Assembly (NCBI GenBank): GCA_021292105.1
Contig: CM037870.1
Span: 14,045,234-14,109,233 of the forward strand
DNA length: 64,000 bases
From: Anadara kagoshimensis
Taxonomy: Eukaryota; Mollusca; Bivalvia; Arcoida; Arcidae
Reading direction: 5' to 3'
Below the pieces are notes generated by a model. The model had not been told where the DNA came from. It saw nothing but the letters and a program-made list of their open reading frames with translations, and did not search any database. The translations under genes were made by a program, and so were the position numbers. This document shows, piece after piece, positions 11,214-22,790 of the stretch. Numbering within the stretch: the first letter of the stretch is position 1; each line of letters starts with the position of its first letter.

Positions 11214-11430
11214 CTGTATCCAAAATAATCTTCGGTATTTTGACGTCCCATAATTCCATGTTCCTTTAAGCTTCAATTTTGAATACACAGATGGTGGTTT
11301 TAACTAGCCAAACAGGATATGCTTCCGCTACCAGAGTACCCTGACCTACCTACCAAGAAAAGTGTACTTGTATATATTAGTTTGATATTTTTCAAATTAT
11401 AATTGCTTTTTATTGTGTCGGTATGTATAT

Positions 11431-12094
11431 ACTCTACATAGTTGTAGTGTTATCTTTGATAAACTAGTATTTGACTCACTGTATTTTAGCAGTTGTCATG
11501 GAAATCAAAAAAACTTAAATTCAGGTTTGTATTTCGCAGTTACTTGAGCCTACAGTAGTCGCAATTGAAAACCCCCATTCACAAATATCATGAGGTATTC
11601 GATTAGAAAGGAACATGTTGTCTCTGTGGGAATCTTAGGCATGTAAGTGTTGTCCTTGGTGACAAATTAAGTCATATGTAAACGGAATTGCCTGGTTTGT
11701 AAAATTCCCATAGTGTCTAGCTGTGTGCAAAGATAGTTGCGACTGCAGACGGCAATTTCCTGTTATGACAAGTGACAACAATATGTTTCAAATTTATTAG
11801 ATTTGAATAAAATTAGGATGAAACAATTACATAGATAACAGTATGCAAACGACATAAAGAAGTTATACAGGGTCCGTTATGGCATATGAGGTTGAAGTGG
11901 AGTATGGAAGTCACATGACGTAAACCACGCCTTAATCGCAGAATTTTAGAAAGTATGTCTGTTTGACCAGTTTTACAGAGTAAACAAAGGGGCATCAATC
12001 AAGGTCACATATATTAAAGAATCCTTGATATAGATGACATGATAAGGTGCGTATATAATATAATAGGTCTAATATTTCTTTAATTGTATAGATA
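11431..12094. other. No feature recognised
   Basis: Mostly unique AT-rich sequence. The minus-strand ORF at 11813-11998 has no recognisable domain and is probably chance. Confidence 0.4.
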
Positions 12095-13245
12095 AATATG
12101 TCCGGCCTCACTTCCTTGGTGAAAGTTCACGTGTTACAAAGTTTTTACCTTACTTCTAGATTGTGATTTGGACAGGATTAGTAAGTTTATTTACTTTTTA
12201 TATGTAGATTTTGGAAAGTATCGGAAGGTCCAGAATAAAAACGAAACCTTGACAAGCTAAGTGACAAACTTTCACGCATTAGGATATGTCGAAATGGGAT
12301 TCTGATCTGAATGGTTGCTGACTTTGTGATAAAAAAGGGTGGACCTAAAGCCAAAGAAATTCCTTCTTAAGTAAGCAGGCTGCTTACAAATAAATTGTTG
12401 ACCCCGGGATATTGCAAGCCTAAGCTTATCAGGGCCCTCACAAAGTTTACGCGTTTAACCTAACTTGTCGGTTTCAAAGTTTTTACTTTGCTTTTGGATT
12501 GTGATTCGAACATGGATGAGTAGACTGCAAGTTCAACTACAATTAGTTTGTATTAAGGTTGTGGAATGAACAATATATTATCTATCAACATATAAAGAAC
12601 ACGTATATTGTTCGATTTATTTATTTGCTGAAAAAATATTACATGTACATAATATAGTTATATAAGTAATAAGAAAATTTGAAACACACGTCTCTTCGTT
12701 TCTTCGTTATCCTGAAATAATAATAATAATAATAATAACACTAGTAATATTTAAAATAAAAACAATTGTTGATAAGTATGATGTCTCTGTATCCAGAATT
12801 ATCCTGAACATATTTAAAGTCCCATATTTCCATGTTCATTTCATTTCCAATTTTGATTTCACAACTGGCGGCTTGTAGCTAGAGTAGGTTGGCTACTTTT
12901 CCGGCGCACTCGGTCTCATTTCCCCTTATTGAAGTTCACGTATTTAATATAATTTGCCAATTTTCAGAGTTAATACTTTTCTTTGGGATTGCAAATGTGA
13001 CATTTTTGTTGTTGAATAATATCTCTTAAGCAGGCTAAATACTGAAGGTTTTACAAAACTCCACATGTTTAATATGATCTGCAAATTTCAAACATTTAAA
13101 TTTCCTTTTGGGGTTTTGATTTGGACGTTGATTGGTATGTTGTCTTCCCTTGGGAAGCTCATGTGTTGAAATAAATATGCCATTTTGCAAAATGTTTGCT
13201 ATTGGAATTTTGATTTTAACATTGGTATGTTTGCGTTGATTTATT
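12095..13245 (+). mobile_element. Cluster of R1 3'-end fragments in the same orientation
   Basis: At least five partial copies: about 12095-12190 (tail only), 12370-12530 (RT C-terminus joined to tail by an internal deletion), 12766-13000 (GATAAGTATGATGTCTCTG to tail), and two short tail ends at 13045-13140 and 13148-13245. Repeated use of the extreme 3' end fits 5'-truncated retroelement insertion or tandem arrays. Confidence 0.65.
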
Positions 13246-13319
13246 ATTATCAATATTGAACTATACATCCAACTACACTCTATAGATTTACATACTTAAT
13301 TTTATTTTCTATTTATACC

Positions 13320-13595
13320 ACTGTAGTAGCTCAGTGGGTAAAGTTTTCGTAAGTTGAAAGTTGTGGATTCGATTCCCGGCAGGATCTGTCTCAAGACTTC
13401 AAAGTGGGTAGTGACTGTTCTTTCACCATGCGCTCGTCATTACGAATCAGATGGGGACTTAAACGAAGTTTCGTGTCACAGTAGGCGTGGCACGATAAAG
13501 AATACCCTGCTGTATAATGCCCTCAGCGCAACACGCATGGACAAATTCTGCACCTTCGCCTAAAACCGGCGACGTCTCTATATAATTGAAAAAGT
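13320..13595 (+). mobile_element. S1 SINE
   Basis: Starts with a tRNA-like head (CTGTAGTAGCTCAGTGGGTA, B box GGATTCGATTCCC), keeps the body and ends at GGCGACGTCTCTATATAATTG without the usual GTTAAAC end. It lies just downstream of the last exon of the micro-exon gene, in opposite orientation. Confidence 0.85.
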
Positions 13596-13689
13596 CTTTT
13601 CTACGACATAAAACTCCATTACGCAAGCTAATTTTCTATTGAAAAACTTTTACTTACACAGGTCTGTCATATAGGATATTATAAGCAGT

Positions 13690-13721
13690 TTAGCATCGTC
13701 CGTCGTAACAATCTTTTGGAC
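13690..13721 (-). CDS. Last coding exon, tail GPKDCYDGRC and stop
   Basis: The acceptor CTTTTACAG precedes GTCCAAAAG. In phase 1 the exon reads GPKDCYDGRC then TAA. GPKD also opens the exon at 20394, which supports the frame. A consensus donor (GTGTAAGTAAAAG) follows in the 3' UTR at about 13657, so a 3'-UTR intron or an alternative ending in another frame is possible. Confidence 0.75.
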
Positions 13722-13831
13722 CTGTAAAAGATAATACAGGTATATAAGTGTGCATTATACAATAATTCCTCTTATAACGTATACCGAAAGCGACAAAGGA
13801 AGAACAAATGTTGTTCTTAATCACCGCTCAC

Positions 13832-13879
<48 letters not shown>

Positions 13880-14360
13880 GATAAGTACCATAAATCATAT
13901 TTACACGAGAAAGAGAGAGAGGGGGACGGGAAGAGAAATAGAGAGAGAGAATGTGAGCACCATAAATAATATTTGAACAAAATACAGAGAGAGGGGGAAA
14001 AGAAATGAAGAGAGAAGGAGAGAGAGTTTGTTTGACTTTCAAACCAAAGTATATTCGACGGAATTCATTTGTGGAAACATAGTTCTAATCAAGTTGATGA
14101 AGCGTTTATGATAAATGATGTTTCGAAAATGACGCTATAATTCACATTAAAACTTGAGAGTGAAAAAGAGAGAAAGAGAGAATACTCACCGGGTTTATAA
14201 TTGGGTCCAGGTTCTAAAATAGAAAATTTAAACACATTTATTAATACTAGTAGCAAAACACAATAAAGATGTATTGAAAAACAAGATTACATCGTTTGTT
14301 TACGTAAACAAGCATCGCGTTTCAGCAATATATGTTTCTTATATTTTAATATTCGCGCGC

Positions 14361-14434
<74 letters not shown>

Positions 14435-14680
14435 CTTACGATATGGTGGTGGATAATCTCCTGGTCCTATTTTGCAAAAAATATATATATATATACACAT
14501 TAGTAGTTCATTGTGATACATGTATACGAAAAATATATTTATTTTTAGTTAAAATTTTTACGTTACAAAATGCACATGAATAGTTGATGATTTTTTGCTT
14601 TAAAAGATTCCAAAATCGCACCTTTCATTTATCTTCTTACCTTTTCAGATTTTTTAAAATTTGGGTTGTTTTAAAACAAT

Positions 14681-14715
<35 letters not shown>

Positions 14716-15200
14716 TTAATGAGTACCATAAATCATATTTAAACGAGAAAGAGAGAGAGAGAGAGAGGGAAGGAAAGAGAAATAGAGAGAGAGAATGTGA
14801 GCACCATAAATAATATTTGAACAAAATACAGAGAGGGGGGAAAAGAAATAAAGAGAGAAGAAGAGTTTGTTTGAGTTTCAAACCAAAGTATATTCGACGG
14901 AATTCATTTGTGGAAACATAGTTCTAATCAAGTTGATGAAGCGTTTATGATAAATGATGTTTCGAAAATGACACTATAATTCACATTAAAACTTGAGAGT
15001 GAAAAAGAGAGAAAGAGAGAACACTCACCGGGTTTATAATTGGGTCCAGGTTCTAAAATAGAAAATTTAAACACATTTATTAATACTAGTAGCAAAACAC
15101 AATAAAGATGTATGAAAAAACAAGATTACATCGTTTGTTTACATAAACAAGCATCGCGTTTCAGCAATATATGTTTCTAATATTTTAATATTCGCGCGCT

Positions 15201-15265
<65 letters not shown>

Positions 15266-15494
15266 CTTACGATATGGTGGTGGATAATCTCCTGGTCCTA
15301 TTTTGCAAAAAAAAATATGTATACAAATTAGTAGCTCATTGTGATATACGAAAATATATATTTATTTTTAGTTAAAATTTTTACGTTACAAAATGCACAT
15401 GAATAGTTGATGATGCTTTGCTTTAAAAGATCCCAAAACCGCACCTTTCATTTATCTTGTTACCTTTTCAGATTTTTAAAAAATTTGAGTTGTT

Positions 15495-15526
<32 letters not shown>

Positions 15527-16212
15527 CTCACCTTGATAGCTATCTTTTGCTGTAACAAAAAACATATATAGTCATTAATAGAGCATTAAACATTATACAG
15601 TACAGACCTGTCAAAAATTTAACAACAAGTTAAAGCATTGGCTCATATATATCGTAGCAGTTGCTATCTACCATCGATACAGGTTTGAGAGCACCGGGTA
15701 TCTAGAACTTGACTCTTTGCGTTAGTTCAATGTTAAACATTTGAAAGGTCTGTATATATAAACAAAAGAATGAGTTATAAAGGCGAATGTAAAAAACAGT
15801 GGTGCTTTTTTTTCACTTTTTAAAAACCCACTTTACGCAAAATTTAATATATTTCTACATAGATTTTGCAACATACAAAGAAAGAATGAAGATAAAAAAG
15901 AAAGAATCTCTCGAATTAGATTTTATATATGAATGATCAAAATAATATTAAATGCAGAATATCATGAAAATATATACAGCGATTCCGTTTTGCTTTCAGG
16001 GTTTTGCAACATGTTGTCGTGACCGCATTAATAGGTATATATCGGTTTGTTTGTTGAATATTGTCTTTGAGAGGGGTCTCTCGGGTTATATGCCTTACTA
16101 GGAAACGTTCGTACACCACGGCCTCTATTTTACAAATGTTATCATATCGTAAATTTATATGGTAATGAAACTTTTTAGCATACAATTGTTATGTTTTGTT
16201 TCTTAAATGCTG

Positions 16213-16269
<57 letters not shown>

Positions 16270-17075
16270 TAATACTCACGTGGTGGTGGTGGTGGCGGTG
16301 GTGGTTCTGTAAAAAATACAATTTTATATGTTAGAAAATAATCTCATATAAACTACAAATAAAAAACAAACATACTGATACATGTCCTAATTACATATCC
16401 GAATCACAATCTAGAAGCAAAATTAAAATTTTGCAACTGACAAATTAGGTTAGACACATGATCTCCCGCCGGGTGCTCCGGAAGGGTAAGCGCCTCCTGT
16501 TTAGCTAGCTACACCCGCCTGAATAATCTGGAAGATTTGTTTCGTCAAAAAAAAATGGCGCAAAATAAATAAACGTTACTGGATATCACGTGGTACAGCT
16601 GACGCATCCCATTTGTTCAAAATAAGCTCGTTTTACGGGAAAGCGTGAACCAATATGATTCCCAATTCAATGGAAATAATTGATCAACACCAAGGTTATA
16701 GGGTATCACGTGGTACAGCCGAGAACCTCATTTGTAAAAAAAGCTACTTTGTCATAATGTGGTGGAATTAGAAGAAAAGATTTCAATGATAAAAAAATTA
16801 TAACTAAAACCGAAAACGTTAATAGACAAATTTGAATTTAAGATTAATATACTTACTGATTTCGCATTGTTTTTTCGCGTTTCTGAAATAACCAAAATTG
16901 CATACGCATGCTCCTTCTATACAATGTTCGTTGGGGGTCTGACATTTATCTGTAAATTAGAGTTAAAACAAGAATAAATATCAAGATTATATATGTACAT
17001 GGCGCGTCACATACAGTCTTCACAATGGCCAACAGGCCACACGTAGACGCTAGACTCCAACAATAATTAAGTTTG

Positions 17076-17165
<90 letters not shown>

Positions 17166-20100
17166 ATTGAACGATTGATTAATTTATTGATTGATTGATC
17201 GATTGATTGATTGATTGATTATGTATTGGGGTTTAACGTCCCTGTCAAGCATATTTCACTTATATCAAGACGTCACCAGCTTTGGGTGAAGTGGAAGAAA
17301 TAAATTTTACCTTTGTAGTTGCGCACAGGGCAATATGCAAGGAGGGTTTATATCGTGCCACGCCTGATGTCACACGGGACATCGGTTTTAAGGTCCCCAA
17401 TAACTTTCAATTTTAAATGCCGAGTGTCTGGTGAAATAACAGTTACTACCGATTTTCACGTCTTGGTCAGGCCAGGCGGGGGCTCGAATCCACGACCTTC
17501 CACATAAGGAGCGAGCATTCTACTAACTGACCTACCGTAGTGGTCTTTTAAAAATATAATGGATGAATTAAACACAAACATTACTATTCCATGTCCAAAC
17601 CACAATCTTCCCCAAAAAGCAAAGTAAAAACTTTGAAAACTGTCTGAAAATTATTTGAAACGCATGAACATTAATACTTAATTATGAAACATGAAAGCAT
17701 TTAAGCACATGAATTCTAGCCTGCATGCGTGTATACATAGTTACTTACACATGCACTCTAAAGAGTTGGACTTTGGATCTCTGAAAAAGCATGGTGCACA
17801 GTCTGCAAGGCATCTTCCGCGGTAACAGTTATCTTGCTTCAAACAGTCGGCATTCTTATTACATTCCACTCGAACACAAAATGTATCTTCACAAATACGA
17901 CCTCTTCCGCATTGTTGGTCAAATTTGCATCTTGGTTTGTTAACGCATCTGTTTCGGTCACACCTATTTCCACTACCGCAGTCCTGGTCTCTCCAGCATT
18001 GCTCAAAGGTGCAGAAACTATTTACGCAAATGTAGCCTTTACCGCATTGCTTATCGCTGTGGCATTTTCGCTTTCTGTTTACGCATCTCCCTCGGTTACA
18101 TGCTAGTCTTGGGTCATTGCAGTCTTTATGCTTTCTACACTGAACTGGGACACACCAAAAGTTTAGACAAAGGAGTCCGGGCTTGCAGTTACTATCTTTT
18201 TCACATCTGTCTACTTTGTGATAAACAATTTTCCTGTCATCTGGAAATGCAAATAATGGAAATTAATGGAATATTCAGCAGAGTCATGTCGAATCAGTTT
18301 AACACAGACCGAACAAAAAGGAGTCGGAGATCGGCTACCGAGTAACCGATGTATAGATAGCTACGGTACAAACCTGACGAAAGTTTAACAAAAGGTTAAT
18401 GAAAATAAATCGAAGCTGAGTGTCCGAGGTATGGATAATCAGTGGCTAAAAAGCTGTCGAGATTTCGACAGCATCTTCCGAAGATTATTCGAGATATCGC
18501 TAACGAGGAGCTAAGATGAGCAGTTCATTCCGTATCAAGTCGTTAGCTTAGTGTTAAACTTTCGACGGGTCTGCACTGTAGTGGCAGAAAAGCTGCAGAG
18601 ATTTAGATAGCAACTTTCGAAAAGCCGACGAAAGGGGCCGAAGATGCCTTTCCAAATTGTTAGCTTTGTGAAATCTGTTGAGAAGGGCCGAGGATGCCTG
18701 CTCAAATTGTTAGCTTTATAAAATCTGTTGAGAGGCGCCGAGGATGCCTGCCCAAATTGTTAGCTTTGTGAAATCTGTCGAGAGTGGCCGAGGATGCCTG
18801 CCCAAATTGTTAGCTTTGTAAAATCTGTTGAAAGGAGCCGAGGATGCCTGCCCAAATTGTTAGCTTTGTGAAATCTGTTGAAAGGGGCCAAGGATGCCTG
18901 TGCAAATTGTTAGCTTTGTGAAATCTGTTGAGAGGGGCCGAGGATGCCTGTCCAATTTGTTAGCTTTGTGAAATTTGTTGAGAGGGGCCGAGGATGCCTG
19001 TCCAAATTGTTAGCTTTGTGAAATCTGTTGAAAGGGGCCGAGGGTACCTGTACAAATTGTTAGCTTTTTTGAAATCTGTTGAGAGGGGCCGAGGATGCCT
19101 GTCCAAATTGTTAGCTTTGTGAAATCTGTTGAAAGGGGTCGAGGATGCCTGCCCAAATTGTTAGCTTTATGAAATCTGTCGAGAGGGGCCGAGGATGCAT
19201 GCCCAAATTGTTAGCTTTGTGAAATCTGTCGAGAGGGGCCGAGGATGCCTGTCCAAATTGTTAGTCTTGTGAAATCTGTTATGAGGGGCCGAGGATACCT
19301 GCCCAAATTGTTAGCTTTGTGAAATCTGTTGATGGGGCCAAGGATGCCTGCCCAAATTGATAGCTTTGTGAAATCTGTTGGGAGGGACCGAGGTTGCCTG
19401 TCCAAATTGATAGCTTTGAGAAATTTTTCGAGAGGGGCCGAGGATGCCTGTCCAAATTGTTAGCTTTGTAAAATCTGTTGAGAGGGACCGAGGATGCCTG
19501 CCCAAATTGATAGCTTTGTAAAATCTGTTGAGAGGGGCCGAGGATGCCTGCCCAAATTGTTAGCTTTGTAAAATCTGTCGAGAGGGGCCGAGGATGCCTG
19601 TCCAAATTGATAGCTTTGTGAAATCTGTCGAGAGGGGCCGGGGATGCCTGTCCAAATTGTTAGCTTTGTGTTAAAATACCGACAGGCTTGAAACAGAACA
19701 CAGGGATTTGTATTTATAAAAATGTATTTAGAAAAAGTAAAAGCAATTAAGCAATGAATATTCTAAAAAAACCGATTGAATTGAGAATTCAAAGCATACT
19801 GAATAATGCACGTTAGCGCGTTATAATTAGGTTGCTTTGCATGACAATGATGGATATAGCACAATTAACGTCATTTCTAGACAATTCAAAAGTTGTTCAG
19901 ATTTTATGAAAATCTAATTTTGTTTTTTTTTTTAAATCCTAAAAAAGCTTTTAAAATAACGTCATGTATGACACGTTTTTCCAATCGCTGGAAAAGCCAA
20001 TTAATGACGTCACGCGTATATGCATCTGACGCCACTTTAGCAATAGTAACTATACTGTGAACTCAAGAGTTTAATACAATAAAACATCACCAATGTAAAT

Positions 20101-20259
20101 ATACATTATGAAAGAGCGTCTCGTTTATACTTTCTGCAATATATATATATAATGTCTGTTTGCAAAAATAATTTTATAATCAGATAAGAAAGTTGATTTT
20201 CTAAAGGTGGCATGAGGGGTTAAAGCCTATACTCTTAATTATAATTTGATAAATATTAT

Positions 20260-20303
<44 letters not shown>

Positions 20304-20519
20304 AGGCGAGCGAGAGTTTTACAGTGAACAATTAGGAGAGGGGACAGACTTACAATATCAAAAGAGAGAGAGAGAGAGAGAGAGAGTACTTACAGTTGTC
20401 CTGATAATAACCGTCTTTTGGTCCTCCTACAAAAAACGTATATGTCAATAAGTCATGGATATTCCCAAAACAACACAAACCATGTACTAACTTGCAGGTT
20501 TTACTGAGAGAGAGAGATT

Positions 20520-20550
<31 letters not shown>

Positions 20551-20808
20551 TTATCCACCATTATCAAAGAGTACATTAATTATTTATCCTTTCACCAACC
20601 ATGTAAGAACATAAAACAGAGTATATATGAGGACATATATATAATGCCGTGCCCTAAACCCGACACCCCCCCCCCCTAATTCACGGTGCATATGTGTTTC
20701 TAATGGTGAAGGGTTAAGTCACATGTGGATATTTTACAACACATCAAATTCACATATAATCCCCGCATTATTAGATAATGACTACTTTATATATTTATAT
20801 TGTGGCAT

Positions 20809-20862
<54 letters not shown>

Positions 20863-21678
20863 CTTATAATACTTACCAGATGGGTAGTCTACATTATTAT
20901 AATTGTCTGGGTAATTTGCTACATAAAACAGAAATAAAAATTATTATAATAAGGAAACAATTTTTAGTGTGTAGTCGTCAAATCATTCAAAGATTATTGT
21001 TAGTTTCAATGTTCAATGAAACAATTTTTTCAGCAATTCACAATGAGAACAAGTTTAACTAGAAAAACTGTGAGCCACAAGCTCACAAAAAATACCCCCG
21101 CTCCCCCCACATAAAAAATCCACTGGATCGGATTTTTAAATAAGAGATGCACATCTACATTATATCACAAAGATTGTGTGAAAGTTTCATGAAAATCCAT
21201 TGAAGGGTTTAGGAGGAGTTGCGGATACGAGATAGATACCCTAAAGTGTAACAGAAGGACGGAAGGACGGACGGACACACGGACGGAAACCCCTATCACT
21301 ATATACCCCCACTTTTTAAGCGGGGGGGGGGGTATAATTATCTCTAAAGATTGATTTTAAACAAAATCCGTACTTGAGCGGACTTGGGGCGGCTTTATTG
21401 TGCTAGCTCATAGAGTTAGGGTACCGCAGACAAGGATAGCTCTCTCCAGTCAGATTACCTTGGTACTGGATGAATAAGTCGAAATTCTGTCCTCTTGTTA
21501 CTTAAACAGGATTGTGAGAATTTACACTTTGCTTGTTGATATGTCTATAACTCAGTTACCAAGACCAGACTTGCAAAATTATCAAACTATATACAAAAAC
21601 GTTTAAAATATACAATTTATTGTTTAATTTCCAATTATCATGTCTAAAAGTGTGTGTGTGTGTGGTGTGTGTGTGTGT

Positions 21679-21727
<49 letters not shown>

Positions 21728-22589
21728 GTGGTGGCTTAGTGGGTCTTTCTGCAAAAGAAAACAGAATTGCGCGTTATTAAACATAATTATATGTAAATCT
21801 GTGTCGTATTTTCAATAATAATATATAAGAAACGAAAGCAATTCATTTGCCATATTACAATTTGGAAATTTTATTCAGAAAATTAACAAAAAATAATCAA
21901 ATGACAAATTTCCATCATGTGTAAAAAACAGTATAACAGCGTGAGAGAGTCGCAACAAAATCATAATTCGATAACGCTACGCTCGTTTCTGGTTTTGTTT
22001 CATAACGAATACCCAATACGGACCCGTCGTAAGTTTAACACTAAGCTAGGATATGACTGCAAAATCGAAAGCTCATCTCGGCCCTCGTTTTCTTAGATCT
22101 CAACAACTACTGTCTATATCTCACGACAGCGTTTTGGCCACTATAGATAGTTCCCATGTGATGTCACACTTTTAACTTTACAGGTAAAGTAGCGGCCATT
22201 TTAGAAATGAGTCTTAATAATTCTTTCTAAAATAGGGTGTATAAAATTTATTTTAACATCGTTGTTACGGAGACAAAAATCTTATAAAATATACCAAATC
22301 AAAGTAAAAACATTGGCTATTTCATAAATTTAAAAACTTTATTAATATCCCAATTACTTTTTGAAAACAATAATTTAAAAACGAACATAGACAGATAAAT
22401 GATAGAGATTGCCTACAAAAATGGTGACCGCTCTACTGAAAAATCCGTCTGCTAGAGGTCCATGGGAACTATCTATATATCTCCGTCATTTTTAACTGAA
22501 CTCCGGATCCTTTGACACCGTCTTTTCCTTAGCTCAATGTGCAACTTTGATTTCAATAGATCTGTACTGTACATGTAATTTACATTTAA

Positions 22590-22623
<34 letters not shown>

Positions 22624-22660
22624 TCTATTTGTACTGTACATGTAAATTAACTTTTAAAAT

Positions 22661-22691
<31 letters not shown>

Positions 22692-22747
22692 TTTGTACTG
22701 TACATGTAAATTAACTTTTAAAATTTATTTATTATTTATTTATTAAT

Positions 22748-22790
<43 letters not shown>

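Larger units (their letters stand above)
10415..11430 (+). mobile_element. R1 retroelement copy interrupted by a hairpin element
   Basis: The left part (10415-10745) has RT blocks including IVNFPFKCSN and CCGTCATAATAATAGTG. The right part (11213-11430) resumes with GTATCTGTATCCAAAATAATC and TTTGACGTCCCATAATTCC, then the tail. The 470 bases between do not belong to R1 and include a short perfect palindrome (about 10811-10838) and the hairpin element at 11047-11213. Confidence 0.65.
13838..15500 (-). repeat. Recent tandem duplication of about 0.8 kb carrying two microexons
   Basis: The stretch from about 13860 to 14660 repeats at about 14700 to 15480 with only scattered base changes and different GA-run lengths. 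Each unit holds one 24-nt exon (QPGPNYKP) and one 27-nt exon (GPGDYPPPY). The exon sequences are identical between copies. The duplication therefore doubled a 17-residue Pro/Gly/Tyr repeat in the protein. Confidence 0.9.

Noticed and set aside
13860-13990. Decayed microexon-like spots before CT tracts (ATTTATGGTACTTATC and ATTTATGGTGCTCAC on the minus strand, repeated in the second unit)
   Set aside because: They sit where a donor would be expected but have no GT-A/G-AGT donor and no acceptor; at best they are relics.
17834-18345. Plus-strand ORFs of 90 and 81 aa over the Cys-rich exon
   Set aside because: They are antisense shadows; the minus strand has the signal peptide context, splice sites and regular cysteines.
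19211-19605. Minus-strand ORFs up to 108 aa with a repeating FTKLTIWAGILGPS pattern
   Set aside because: They arise from the stop-free 50-bp minisatellite; codon content merely follows the repeat and they lie in an intron.
20330-20360. GTAAGT on the minus strand beside a CT tract
   Set aside because: No AG acceptor lies between it and the preceding CT tract, so no exon can be formed.
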